DNA of 64,000 bases from positions 1,488,001 through 1,552,000 of the forward strand of contig CM035305.1 in NCBI GenBank assembly GCA_002900995.3. Direction: 5' to 3'. Origin of the DNA: Ganoderma boninense. Taxonomy: Eukaryota; Basidiomycota; Agaricomycetes; Polyporales; Polyporaceae. Made by a program: the position numbers and the translations under genes. Below are positions 42,358 through 54,645 of this stretch, in pieces; position 1 is the first letter of the stretch; each line of letters opens with the position of its first letter. The notes below the pieces were generated by a model. It searched no databases and had not been told where the DNA came from. It saw nothing but the letters and a program-made list of their open reading frames with translations.

Positions 42358-45300
42358 TCAGAAGCCAAACCATCTCTTCGCTGTTTGCTGTGTTGCGAGA
42401 CGTTTGGCCTTGATATGAAAGCTGTTAGTGACGGAAAACCAGTGCATTAGAATGGAGATGGACCACGAACCTGTGCGACCATATCTTTGCTCCCCTGTTC
42501 CAACGAATTCATACTTTGCTGCAAATCTCCAAGCATTTCGCTACGGTGGCGGCATTAGGTATGAACGAATGAGGTGAACCATTCAATATACTCACCCTCG
42601 TTCCTGGAGGGCAGCACCAAGGCGGTTGTAGAGATCCCCAACACCACTCGACATCTGGGACGCCTTTGAAGACGTTGGCGTCGGCCCAGATGCAGATATC
42701 GTTTCTGGGTTGATCGGCGGCTTGGGCGCAGCTTGGGGAATTGGCCTGTCGGGTCCCGCGACTAAACAGAGGTATTCGTGGTCAGTGAAGTCCATTTCAA
42801 GTTGATATATGGTGCCGAACAACGCACGCAGCGCATCGATTTGATCCCCAGCGCTGGCAGCCGTGAACGAGCCGATGTACCCGAGAACAGAACCCATCAC
42901 AGATGGCGGGCCAAGGGAGATAGGTTGGGGTTGAGCGGGTACCGTGCCTCGATTGTGGGCGAGATCGACAAGTGGAGGTTCGTATGGACCCTGGCGTCTC
43001 AAGCTGAAGAGAGTGTGCAGTTCTGTAGTCGCAAGAGGGCGGAATGGACGAGCCAGCGGGAACAGGGAATGTCGTGTGGATTGTGTAATCACCAGTGTCA
43101 TCGGTGGTAGGCGGGCTGGACGGAGACCGCAAGCGTGAGGTCGACATTCATCTCGGGGTGGGAAGAACTCACTCTGTTGGAGCTGATTTCTGCAGTTCTA
43201 GCGTGTGGATATGCTCAAGGTGTGGCAGAGAGTAGACGAGTCCTTGCCCATGACTGGTGTGTGCTACTAAGGCACAAGAATCTGAACGACCATATATAAG
43301 TGAGCACCTCTCTAAGGGTATTCTTCCAGGGAAGGACCATCATTTAGCACTCACCTAGCCGTCTGACAACCTCAACATGCTCGACTGTGCCAACCTTGCT
43401 GCTCCAGTCAACCTTCGCAATTCTCTCACCATTAACGTTCAACGCCGTCCGAACGCTCTTCGTGCCCGCGGAGATCCAGATGTATTTCGAGACTGAATCA
43501 TGACGGATAGCCTCATCCTTCTGCAGGATGGCTGCAAGTCCAGCGCGATCTGCTGGGCGTCGGGCACCCGATTTCGCATCTAGGACGAGCGATCCATCAG
43601 GCACAGGTCGTGCAGAACCCTCAACAGTCACAGGTGGTTGGACGACCGTCCATAGTGCTGGGGGCCTTATGCTCGAGGGTATAAATGGACGCCTGTCCTG
43701 ACGTAGAAGTACCGATGAGGCGGATGCGTACTTCAGGATCTAAAAGGCCATAATCAATCACGATCCTGCAGCCCATATGGGCAAGCTCACCAGTAGCCAG
43801 GGCGCAGCATGTCCATGTGAGGCATTGGATGGATTCATGCTCAGCGTGTCGATGCAAAAAACCTCCACCTCCGGGGTTATGCGACTCGTTCCGCAGGATG
43901 ATCTTTGGACCTCGCAGGTCAACGACAAGCAACAAACCAGACGTGTATGCAACGGCCAGGAACCCTGAGAACGATTGTGTGAGAACGCACTCAGTGCGTG
44001 GTAGACGATAATGTTACCCACCGATGTCCGAGAGGGCACAAGCAGTTACAGGTCCACGTTTGCCATCCGGCTTCACGGCGAAGACCGGTCGATAGCGTAG
44101 ACCCTGTCGCACGCGCAAGTGCGTCAACGAGACCAGCTCGTCGTCATCGAGGGTCTGCTGGCCAAACGTCGCGTCGTCGACGGGCATATCCAACCTGTGC
44201 AAGACCACCGTCTGGCTGCGCAGGACAGTCACGCACTCGAGGGACTCGGGTGCGAAGTAGACACTGTCTGCCCATTCATTGGTTAGGCGAGGATCGTAAT
44301 TTGCTGAATCTGAAAGACCAAGGGAGCGGTCGATGAGAAGCGGAGCGAGCTCGATGGTCAGGCGGGGTATGGGGCATGGGAGGCTCGTAGAGAGAGGAGT
44401 ATCTTGGCCAGTACTGACAAGCAGCTGGGAGCTGACATCTACAAAGTGAATCGAAAGGTCACGGAGACGGGATATCAAGATCCTATGCGGTTGTTGCTAT
44501 GAATCAAACGCGTCAGTAAACCTGTCGTCAAGATTTGCAAGAGGAATGTGAACCTTGGTATACTTCATGAGACCTTCTGGATCGTCTGACCAGGCCCTCC
44601 CACCGTGGACTGGGAACGACACCTCTCCTTCGATAGCAGCATGCATGTCGCTCACAAGCGAATTATATGCGTGCTTATCCACTCTCACAAGCTGTTCTCC
44701 AATGACATTCCAAAGATACGGAGGGAGCCTTGCTTGCGAAGGATCGTCCGAAAATGACATCGACTGTAACGTTTCCGCGAGGTCCTTTGCTAAAGCGTCA
44801 TCGGGCTCAAGGCGGTCTCCTTGGTTTGCAGTATGGTCGTCGTTCAACGCCGACGGCGTTTCAGGAGGCTCGGATCTTGTGAAAGCGGGTGGGGGGAAGC
44901 CATACGCCTCGCATACACGAGCCTCTGGCAGGTCGCTGTCGGAAATCAGCAGAATCGTGGTCGGATCATATGCCCCAGACAGATGTGGCGTGGAACGAGG
45001 GAACAATAGGAAGTCTTGGACAGTCCCCGATGTGCTATATGTATGCGCATTCTTCACTTTGAGCGAGGCGCACATCGCAGCACGGACGTCGGGATGTAAT
45101 GCTGCGGGAACGATGTCGCCTTTCGATGAGTTTATGGCTGGAGGCGCTGGTGGTTGGAGGGGAGGAAGAAGGAGCGCAGTCACACCGGGTGTTGAGTCGA
45201 TGGTCGAACCACCAAGGACAGTCAACACGGTATCTCCTCCACGGGGATCGGGTGAATTTGGGAACCCGCTCCACGAGAGTTTGAAGATAGGCTCGCGGGG

Positions 45301-46694
45301 CGGTTCTTGCGGGTGTTGATGAGCAGCTTCCAGGACCGACTCTAACACTACGGTATCGACAACACTCAGGTCTTCGGTTTCTGGGCTGTCTATAGTTCTG
45401 AGGAGGAGTGGCCTATCTTCGTCTTCGAGAGACCAGAATCCGATCGTTCCATCAACATAACCAACTGCCAGCAGATGACCGGAAGGGTGAATGGCGAGGG
45501 CAGTTAGCTGAGAGCGGCGAGGCAGGAGGATATCCTAAGAGTGGCGGTATTATTACATGTCATCTGCATCCAAGATATGAACGTCTGCATACCTTGGAGT
45601 GATATCCTGTTCCTCCTGGAGCGCCAGGAGACAACGTTAACTCGAAGGTTCTGACCGGTTTCTCATCTTTCTACACACTAGCTGTGAGCCAACATGATAA
45701 CCTCCTTGTGAGTGCTCTCGCACCAGGTCTGCTACGATAACGCCGCCTGTTGCGCGAATTCAGTGAGTTATATGCAAAGTTAGTGAGTAGATGCGGACCT
45801 TCATAGGCTATAAACAGCAAGTTGAGATCTCGAGGATGAACAACGATATCTATAATCATGTCCCTGCACCATGCGCGCCTTAGTGACCTCTGCTGCAAGG
45901 TGATGCATGAAAGACTCACGATGTTGGCGAATTTGATTCCAACCCGCCGAGAAGAGACTTCTCCTCATAGGCCTTCCACGCATTAGGAATCAGGTATTGG
46001 GATATACGGAGGCAGAGTAGATCGTATGTCTTGATTTCCCCGTTTGCTAGTGCAACGAATGCCTACGAAGCTAGGATCAGCGTTGGGTCCGCTGGGAGAT
46101 AGGTAGGTGACAGACATGGGTAAGCGAAGGAGAAATAGCGATTGCACTATGACCGACCACGGTCAAGGATCATCTTTCAGACGAGAGGATATTCGTACTT
46201 CACAGGTTGGCCGAAACGAGTGATTCTCTGCAACTTGGGCCGACCAATGTTTGCGAGATCCCATACGAACAGCCTGTCTTGTTCATCTATCAACGAATGG
46301 TCGCGTTGGTGAATTTGATACCCGCGTGCTCGAGAGGAATCGCACCGATGCACAACAACTTGAATGCAGCCACCGCAAACTGGAGGAATTTGACTCGAGC
46401 CCGGCAGGGTCGGTGACCTCGAGCTCGCACTCGACACCGGGGGAGCCGTACACATGAATGCGTCCTCGCGCAGTGCCTTCCGAGGGTTATAATGGTCGTA
46501 AGATGGCTCGCATCTTGGCCATGGAAATCGTTTCACACACCTATTGCGAGAAGACCAGATACGGGCTCTGTAGAGACCGCGGTAATGTCCAGATGGTATC
46601 GGATGGTCTTGAGCAAGTCCGCTTGCCAATCTATCGCGTCTGACAGATCGAGAGAAAGGTCAGGCAAGGCCTTGACAGCCTGAGAGGCGAACAT
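42358..46694 (-). CDS. SRO7: Lgl/Sro7/tomosyn family exocytosis regulator with R-SNARE tail
   Basis: A long multi-exon gene. WD40-type propeller segments include DWQADLLKTIRYHLDITAVS, HVYGSPGVECELEV, RLFVWDLANIGRPKLQRITR, IVVHPRDLNLLFIAYEG, ALAIHPSGHLLAVGYVDGTI and FVALANGEIKTYDLL, matching the two-propeller Sro7/Lgl/tomosyn architecture. The C-terminus, after a splice in QERG/EMLG, forms a SNARE-like helix (LQERGEMLGDLQQSMNSLEQ) whose Arg aligns with the R-SNARE zero layer, ending KRWFGF. The family binds Sec9/SNAP-25-type t-SNAREs and Sec4-type Rabs in polarised exocytosis. I start it at the ATG 46692-46694 (MFASQAVK). Near 46398 the frame of DPAGLE and that of VKFLQFAVAAF differ with no room for an intron, probably a missing base. 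Stop TGA at 42358-42360. Confidence 0.9.
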
Positions 46695-47444
46695 TTCCCA
46701 GGTACGCAGCCGCTCAGCCTGAGCAGAATGAGGGTTTGTTCAGAACGCAGTAGCACGAGGAAGTTGCTTGAGGGTCACGGTCCACGATAGCGAGCGTAGA
46801 TGCGCAGGGGGTATGGGTGGGTATCGGGCAGAACGCGCTCGGAGCGTGGTGGTGGACGTAGAACGGATTACTGGACAAGGTGGAGCGCGGGCCCGAGGTG
46901 GATCTTCAGCAGCTTGGCGATCACAGACTACACACGTCGCGCTCCTTCTATATCGGGGCACCTCTCCACCACTTTGGGATCGCTGGATGGGCAGGGCGGA
47001 CCAAAGCCACGTCCCAGTCTCTAAGCCTGTGCGTCAATTGGTCCACAAGTTGGCAAATGAGCTATGTATATTGTATGATACAGGAGTGCAAGGAAGCTTC
47101 CACAAAGGAATACTGCCGGCTAATTCAATAACGCCTCTGTCACGTACGGAAGATCTATCGTACAACCAAAACTCTAACTCTCGACGCACTGTATATGAAT
47201 AGTAAACTAGTTGTTTTGGAGGGAAATGCGTGGACAAGGAGCGATGTAGTATATGTACACTCTAGCGGATCGCAACAGGCGACGATCTCTCGAAGCTTAC
47301 GCGGAGGAATTCAAGACAAAAAACGCTTCATCAAGAAGAGACAATTCAGCAAGGAAGAGTTGAGCAATGAATATCACGACAAGCAAAACCGATTGCGTCC
47401 CCAGAGGGAACGCCGGCTCGACGCAACACAACAACACGCAACAC
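46695..47444. other. Intergenic between tomosyn promoter and a small hypothetical gene
   Basis: 750 bases. Both neighbours are on the minus strand. No gene recognised; it should contain the tomosyn promoter. Confidence 0.5.
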
Positions 47445-48066
47445 TCACTTCATCCAGCGCCCGCCCTTCAGGACGTTCACGCTCGCCAACAGCGCCAGGG
47501 ATCGACGGCGTAACGCAACGAAGACATGCTGCGTCGCAGCTGATCAGCTCCAGACATTCTGTCACGCCAAACGCAGATCGAGCACTCACCGTGATGGCCG
47601 TGCGTTTGGCCTTTTCACCCACATCCTCCACCCTGACACCATTTTCGAAGTAGCTCGCGTCGCCCACCACGGGATGATCAAGCTCGAAAGAAGAGACATC
47701 ACCATCTAGGATCTCCTGATCAGCACGGGGGCTCTGTAGGCGACGGAACACGGGTCAGGGAAGATCAACCATGTGGCGGACGGCGACCTCACAAGATGAA
47801 TGGCTTCAGGCTCCTCCGGGATGGTGTCCAGTCCGGTCATGCGATCCGCCGTTCTATAGTCGACGGTTTGCTGTTCGAGCCAATCAAGGACCCATACACC
47901 ATACACGTCAGCGGTTATTGTGAGGATCAAAAGATCAGCATACCATCAAGGTGTCTTCGCTCCGTCGAGGGCCACCCCTTGGATAAGGATGGAATCGACC
48001 GATGTGGGACGAGCGATACGAGGGGAGGCGGGAAGGGTCACAGGGAAGCGGACTGGGTGAAGCCAT
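47445..48066 (-). CDS. Hypothetical protein, 142 residues
   Basis: I built four exons, 48066-47944, 47870-47793, 47733-47590 and 47528-47445, joined by three GT-AG introns of 73, 59 and 61 nt that all fall in phase 0; the spliced frame is open for 142 codons. The protein starts MASPSPLPCDPSRLPSY, has an acidic middle (GLDTIPEEPEAIHL, EILDGDVSSFELDHP) and ends with a basic, mildly hydrophobic helix (ALRRRSLALLASVNVLKGG then RWMK). No family recognised. Regular intron lengths and clean phase argue that it is a real gene. It could continue into another exon if the GTGAGT that overlaps the stop codon is used as a donor. Confidence 0.55.
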
Positions 48067-48612
48067 GATCGGCGACGAGGGGGAGAATAGAGTTTCAACA
48101 GCACACATATATTGGGTTCGACTTTACGACGACAAGCAACAAGTTCGGAAATGAGGTCTCGAAATAAGAGAGAGAGAGGAAGAGAGAGCACGAAAACGAG
48201 TGGATGTTGAAGTAGAAGATGGGAGTCGGAAACAGAGAGGAGACGGGGCCGAGTCGTTTAAGTAGGCGGGACCAAAGGGGCGGGAGAGATGTAAACGAAG
48301 CCACGACCCTGGATGCGTACCTCAGGCTGCTTGATTTCCAACAATGCGACGCGCGTCCGTAATCAACGTTTTCCGCTCTTCCCTCGTGCCTCGCTACACG
48401 GATCTGCTTGCGCGATCGTTAGGCCTCCATTGCACTCGGTCCTCGTTGTTAGCATCAGGACGCGAGTCTTTCAATTCTGTGAAAATAGAATGAAAGGAAA
48501 ACATCCCAGCGGAGACAGTCGCCATGAGAGGGGAATCCGTCGTGAATGAGACGTCAAGGACAAGCATGAGTCATAGTGGTTGCCCGTACGTCTATTCAGC
48601 AATGGCATCATC
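48067..48612. other. Intergenic upstream of the small hypothetical gene
   Basis: About 550 bases with no recognisable gene. Contains a GA-rich stretch (about 48165-48195) on the plus strand, i.e. C/T-rich in the direction of the small minus-strand gene. Confidence 0.45.
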
Positions 48613-49297
48613 CTATCTCTGCAGCACACTGTTTTGAGAAACCACCGAAATCATGGTCCTGTTGTAGAGAGAACCATTTGCGCGACCTACAGGTGAGGAA
48701 TCATGGTCGAACACACACCCCAGGACAAGGAGAGGATAACTGGCCTCATGCAATGTCTCCTCGAACTTCACAGTGCTCTTGCTTATCACACCGGTCACAA
48801 CAGCCCACGACGACGTCTACCCCACGATGTAGTCCATGCCCTTGGAGCCACGATCCGGACATTGACCGAGCCTGGGCCAATGCCCGTCACGCCATACGTG
48901 ATTTTGGTCACGGGCGCTTCCAAAGCAAGATGGCGATGATTGTTGGTGAGTTGTCTTGCCCATCGACCACTATCCCCTCGTACCATTTTCCTTTGGAAGT
49001 TCCCGTGTGCCAACCTCATCAAGCACATCCAGCTCGTCATGTCTGCATCAAGTTGCGCATACAAGAGCCCCCAAAAGAATGTCAAGCATCCATCTGCGTC
49101 AACCACAGAGCAAGGCGACAATAGTGTGCGACTTCGACATGGCAGCAATGTAGAGATCCACCGACACGGCATTCCGAAGACCCGGAAAACAAGAGCAAGA
49201 GAATGCAACAGTAATAACGACAGACACACCTTGGACCATGAGTCGCGACGATTGTCGTTGACGCCTCCGCTTCTGCGGAGGTCATTGCATCGGTGAC
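48613..49297 (-). CDS. Possible multi-exon hypothetical gene, unresolved
   Basis: Several minus-strand blocks look coding: MTSAEAEASTTIVATHGP at the right end, NAVSVDLYIAAMSKSHTIVA, HDELDVLDEVGTRELPKEN and FEETLHEASYPLLVLGCVF. They lie in different frames and I could not connect them with consistent splice sites. It may be a genuine intron-rich gene, a decayed copy, or one carrying base errors. No family recognised; treat the limits as approximate. Confidence 0.3.
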
Positions 49298-51898
49298 GAT
49301 GTCAATGAACCAGGAATGTGAGCGAGAGCAATGCGTGTTCGTTTGGTGTTGATGTTATATATCCTGAGAGCAGAGCGATTGGTTGATCCTGCGGGATTGG
49401 CCAATTGAGCTGTTCTTTGTGGTGTCCATGGCGAAGATCCTCACAGCGCTATAGCCAGGTTGATGCTGACACCAGAGCCGGAGAGCGACGGGTCGTTGAG
49501 GTGGTTGACGCTGTCGTGGAGGATGCTAGAGTGTTGCCGCGAAAATGGAACCGCAAGTTTCGCGGGTAGCCTAAGCGTGCTTGAGGCACGACGGCTCGAC
49601 CACAGTCGACCCAGAGGAACAGAAAAAACAAGACAGGAAGATGACAAGCAACAGAGGGACAAGAACAGTGTCGAGGACGAAGTGGACAGGAGGGCTGATG
49701 GCGAGAAAAGGGTGGGACTCGATTCTCGATCGGGTGCAACCGCCGCGCCTGCCTCGCCTGCCTTGCACTGGCAGAACGGCCCGATTCGATTCAACCCGCT
49801 CTCCTAAAACGATCCCCAGCTATCTGCTACACCATGCATCCTCGTTCCCCTCCTATCTTGCCCGTCGACCCTCCCACTGTCTCTCAAGGACGTCGTCACG
49901 CCTACGGATCCCGCATAGCCCACAGTCATCGTCAGCCTCGACAATCGCAACTTCCTCCCATTTTTGCGGCCCGATTGCCACTCTTCACGCAGCACAACAC
50001 GGCCTCCCTCATGGTCTGCTCCAGTCCTCTCTGGCTGTGGGATCCTCCCCCACTCCTAGTCTCCACCGCTGTTGCTTGGACCCATATCTATTGCCCCTAA
50101 TCGCCTCTTCTCCTGCAAACAAGGACCCCCTAACATCCATGCACACCCACCAGCACCCACGAGTCCTCAACTATCATCGAACAAATAATCGCCGCGTCTT
50201 GTCGAACGCTCAGGCTAATGACGGGATGGAGGTCCAGCGGAGGATGGGGAGAAACTTGTCGAAGGTCGCCATTAGACAGCTGGACTGTGGACCTGGTGGG
50301 AATTATGGGTGAGATCTGTGTTCATCCAGCGGGATTCGTTTTGTCCCCTTCCGGTGCACACCCCACTCACAATCGTCCCGCAACATCGAGTGCTTACTGC
50401 AGCGCTATGTTTCGGGTGCCTTGAAACAAAACCACCAGCTGTTTTGCCTGCCAGATTTGTGCCAGATCTGTACGAGACATGCAAAACTCCTCTCCTCATC
50501 CATGTTCATCCCCCTATTCTGATGCAAACTAGAATTGTAGAAGCAAGGAAGATCTTCACTCAGACGATTTACTATTCCATCTACAACTCACCCACCCACT
50601 CTGACAACGCAGATTGACTTTGGAACGCACAGCTTCCCTCAAGAAGATCTGCTACGCCAGGGGAGATGAACCACCGAATCGGGACTGCGGTAGAAACCGG
50701 AGGGGAGTGCATAGTAGGGACATCTGGTTGTCCCAGATTCCTAATGTAGACATCGCCGAAGGTACGACGACAACTGACAATGTACGAGGTGAGCATTCGT
50801 CTGCTTGTTATATCGGACTATAGCCGACCTCATCACCATGTCTTCCCACTGCCCTCGTTTGTTCGAGATGCACAACACCGGTCTAGCAATCCCATACCAG
50901 GACCCGACCACACCATACTATATCTTCTAGAGCTTTTAGGTTTCAATCGGTCTAGGACAACCTTCTTTTGCTTGTGGGGGGATGATGAAAGAACCTTTCT
51001 CCACGCAGACCTTACCGAGCAAGCCCCTTCCACCCTGCCCGGCCCCAAGTACCAATCTCCCTGTGCCCGTCGTCAAGGATGCCACCACATCGCACAACTT
51101 TGTATGGCTAACGGACAAGGCGCACGGCTTCCTTATTCGGCTGCCCGATGCGCTTCTATGCTATGGATCCGTATGGATCCTAATACCACGGACCCTGGAG
51201 GTCGGCAACAACCCAATAGGGTACTTGGCGTCGATCCCTCCCAGTCATCTCAACCATCCCACGGACTAAGCCTGATGTGCCTACAAGCGTTGTGGTGCTT
51301 GGTCATTACGGTACGCACTTCGTTGCAGCTGAATACCACGCACTGCAACCACGAGTGACTGCTTGAACCGTGTTCGTCATAGATAGCTGTTCAAAACCCT
51401 ACAGGAGCCGCCTATTAGGGCACCGTCAATGTGATCTTCACCGTAGGCCGTAAGTATGTTATGTTCTCAGCGTTCGGCAAGTTAGTCCGATAGTTGGACC
51501 CAGCTCCGAAGGCCGAAGCACATTAGGTTCACTGAGCACGATGGGTTGACGCTAGTCATGGATGCCTGCTGAAACTCTGGAGTCGCCGAGCCTTCGTGTT
51601 TTTCTATGGGACGCTCTGTACATATGGAATCTAGGTAGTGGAGAAAGAATAAATATCGCAATTTGATGTCCACGACCGTGTCGAAGTACGTCCGCGACTC
51701 CGCGGGGATGATGTCAGGATGCTGAGAAGTAGAATGCCGCATGGGGATCCGAGCGCGTGCCAAGGTTGCCGGATGCCGGGGATGCGGGGTACGCAAATGT
51801 GGTTCCGTCCTCGAGATCTCTTCTCTATCCTCTTATAAGGCTCGGCAGGACAACTCCTTGTCCTCTGTCTCTCTTTCTTGGTCTCGGTTTGAGTCGCA
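49298..51898. other. Intergenic, no gene recognised
   Basis: 2.6 kb with overlapping short frames on both strands and no domain I know. The last 100 bases form the promoter of the lyase gene. Confidence 0.45.
51833..51839 (+). promoter_or_regulatory. TATA-like box of the isocitrate lyase family gene
   Basis: TTATAAG lies 60 bases before the ATG at 51899 and is followed by a C/T-rich leader. Confidence 0.5.
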
Positions 51899-54079
51899 AT
51901 GCTCAGGACGTCTCTCCGTGTCCGCGGTGTAACTCGCATCCTTGCCCCAGGGTCTCGCGCCATGTCTTCCATCCCATCCCTACCGCTCACCCCTCCAACT
52001 CCGCAAGAGGAGGCTGCACAATTCGAGGCTCGTATCGCGGACATGGAGGCGTTCTTTGCTCAGCATCGGTTTGCTTCCATCAAGAGACCATATACCGCCG
52101 CGCAGGTCGCGTCGAAGCAAGGCTCCATGCCCATCCTTCCCCTTCCTTCAACGCTTCTCGCGAACAAGCTATATGCATTGTTCGAGAAGGCCGCGGGCGA
52201 GGGGAAGCCTGTCCACACTATGGGGGCGATCGACCCTGTGCAGATGACCCAGATGGCGCCGCACCAGGAGGTGGTGTATGTTAGCGGTTGGGCCGCCTCA
52301 AGCGTGCTGACCACGGGGAACAACGATGTCGGACCTGACCTGGGGTGCGTACCCGTATACCTGCTCAAGTCGGGGTGCTGAGGCGTTTCGTAGAGATTAC
52401 CCGTACACCACAGTTCCGAACCAAGTACACCGGATATTCCGGGCCCAGCAGCTGCACGACAAGAAGCACTATGACGAGCGGTGGCTAGCAACGCCGGAGG
52501 CTCGCGCGAAGATGCCTTACATCGACTACTTGCGGCCCATCATTGCTGACGCAGACATGGGGTGAGCACCTGCTTTCAGAGCGCTGCACGCTTGCGCGGA
52601 CCTGGATGGACTGAGTAGCCTCCCGATCCGCACAGGCATGGCGGCCTCTCAGCTGTCATGAAGCTAGTCAAGCTCTTCGCTGAATCGGTGCGTGTACATC
52701 CCTCTTGTCGCATATTCCAACCAGCTAACTAAGTGATCGCGCTGTCTCGCAGGGCGCGTCCGCAATCCACCTCGAGGATCAGCTCGTCGGAGGCAAGAAG
52801 TGTGGGCATCTTGCGGGCAAGGTGCTCGTGCCCGCGTCGGCGCACGTCTCGCGCCTTATCGCCGCGCGCTTCCAGCTCGACCTCCTCAAGTCGACGATGT
52901 TGCTCATCGCGCGCACCGACGCGGAGGGTGCGAAGCTCCTTTCGAGCAACGTCGACGTCCTCGACCACGAGTTCATCAAGGGCGTCTCCGCGCCCGACCG
53001 CGCGCTCGCCGAAGTTATCGCGAGGGCTGAGGCTGAAGGCCAGAGCGGCGCTGAGATCGACAAGATCGAGGCAGATTGGCTCGCAAGGAACCCACTTTGC
53101 ACGTTCAACGAGGGTGAGTGCCACGAATGAATTCGTGGTGACGTCGTCGTGCTTCAAGCGTTCTGGGTGTGCAGCCTTCGAGAAGGCACTCGAGAAATCG
53201 AGCGTGAGCGACAAGGAGGGTGCCCTCAAGGCATATCGCGAAGCCGCAGACGGTGCGTCGAACGCGGACGCGCGCGATATTGCCAAGGATATCCTTGGAG
53301 AGCCCGTTTTCTGGGATTGGGACCTGCCCAAGACACGCGAAGGCTACTACCACTACACTGGTGGTGTAGAGGCGGCGATCAAGCGCGAGCTCGCGTTCGC
53401 GCCATACGCGGACATGATCTGGCTCGAGACCAAACTCCCAGATGTCGAGCAAGCCAAGTACTTCTCTCGCAAGATCCGCGAGAAGTACCCCGGGAAGTAA
53501 GTATTTTGCTTGCTTGGGGAGACGTCGGACTGATCAACCGGTTGTGCCTGCAGGTGGTTCGTCTACAACCTCAGCCCCAGCTTCAACTGGCTAGGTCAAG
53601 GATTCTCGGACGCGACCTTGAAGAACTTTGTTTGGGATCTTGGCAAGGAAGGGTAAGAATCTACGCTTGTTATGCGCTTGACTCGAGCTGATCTCATGCA
53701 GTTTCGTGCTCCAACTTATCTCCCTGGCCGGCCTCCACCTGAACGCTGTTACGGCTGGTACGTGTAGCCTTGATTATAAACCCACGAATACTGACACGTC
53801 GTGCACAGCGGAGTTGGCATCGGCGTTCAAGACCGACGGCATGCTCGCGTACGTCAACCTCATCCAGAAGAAGGAGAAGGAGATCGGTTGCGACGTGCTC
53901 ACCCATCAAAAGTGGTATGTACTGCAATGCTGCAGCCTTCGTTGGGGATACCCTAGCTCACATGGTCGTCCTTCTGTAGGAGTGGTGCCAACTACATCGA
54001 CCGCATCCTGACCACGGTCTCGGCCGGCTCCTCCAGCACCTCTGCAGTTGGCAAGGACTCGACGGAGCACTCTTTCTAG
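51899..54079 (+). CDS. Isocitrate lyase family enzyme, probably mitochondrial 2-methylisocitrate lyase
   Basis: Nine exons and eight GT-AG introns (52345-52393, 52562-52635, 52688-52752, 53114-53174, 53497-53553, 53653-53701, 53758-53808, 53915-53979) give exactly 569 residues. Key motifs: [10 protein letters not shown], the metal-binding IADADMGHGG, the catalytic loop [12 protein letters not shown] with the active-site cysteine, NLSPSFNW and [13 protein letters not shown]. The enzyme splits isocitrate or 2-methylisocitrate to succinate plus glyoxylate or pyruvate. I favour the methylcitrate-cycle enzyme: the N-terminus ([20 protein letters not shown]) is a mitochondrial presequence, there is no C-terminal peroxisomal tripeptide (it ends EHSF), and the [15 protein letters not shown] loop is typical of that branch. 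A second ATG at 51961 (MSSIPS) would remove the presequence. Classic glyoxylate-cycle isocitrate lyase is the alternative. Confidence 0.92.
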
Positions 54080-54645
54080 GAGCATATATTAATACTCATC
54101 TTGTGTACTCATCTTATCTTCTGTGTTCTGCGGCCGGACGGGACAATAGTATTACTAATGAAACACATCCACAAGACTCGCGCGAGACTGGGGACTGGAT
54201 CAGGACATGCAGCATGTGAACATAAAATAAAGCTAGGTGGGCGATGTGACCTTGTGGACCGGCGAATCCAAGGTATCATGATCAGGCTGGGACACGTACA
54301 CGCCAACTGAATACGTATCGGTATCGTAAATGAGCGTCCCAAGGCGACGTATGCGGCCTGCACGAGGTCGGAAGCGGCCCAGAGGCGAATAATACGCCGT
54401 AACTTAAATGCCGGTATAACGACGCAAGGAGACCACCTGGACCTAACGTTGACTTCCGTCCCCCATGATTGAAAACGAAGAAGGTTAACGTTGACTTCCG
54501 TCCCCCATGATTGAAAACGAAGAAAGCAATGGGTACGATATTATGTGGTCGCGATGGGACGAAGAGCGTTCGACAATATACAAAGCAAGCAAAGGTAGGA
54601 CGAACCAGATCACTGGGCAGTGGTAGATCTGGCTGCTAAATTAGA
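54080..54645. other. Convergent 3' region with a 42 bp tandem duplication
   Basis: 566 bases between two genes that end towards each other. Apart from the duplication at 54444-54526, nothing is recognised. Confidence 0.5.
54444..54526. repeat. Perfect 42 bp tandem duplication
   Basis: The unit starting TAACGTTGACTTCCGTCCCC at 54444 repeats at 54486 with only the last bases differing. It lies in the intergenic region downstream of the lyase gene. Confidence 0.9.

Noticed and set aside
48703..48939. Plus-strand frame containing VILVTGASKA, reminiscent of a dehydrogenase nucleotide motif
   Set aside because: Only one short match, no following Rossmann pattern, and minus-strand blocks look more coding.
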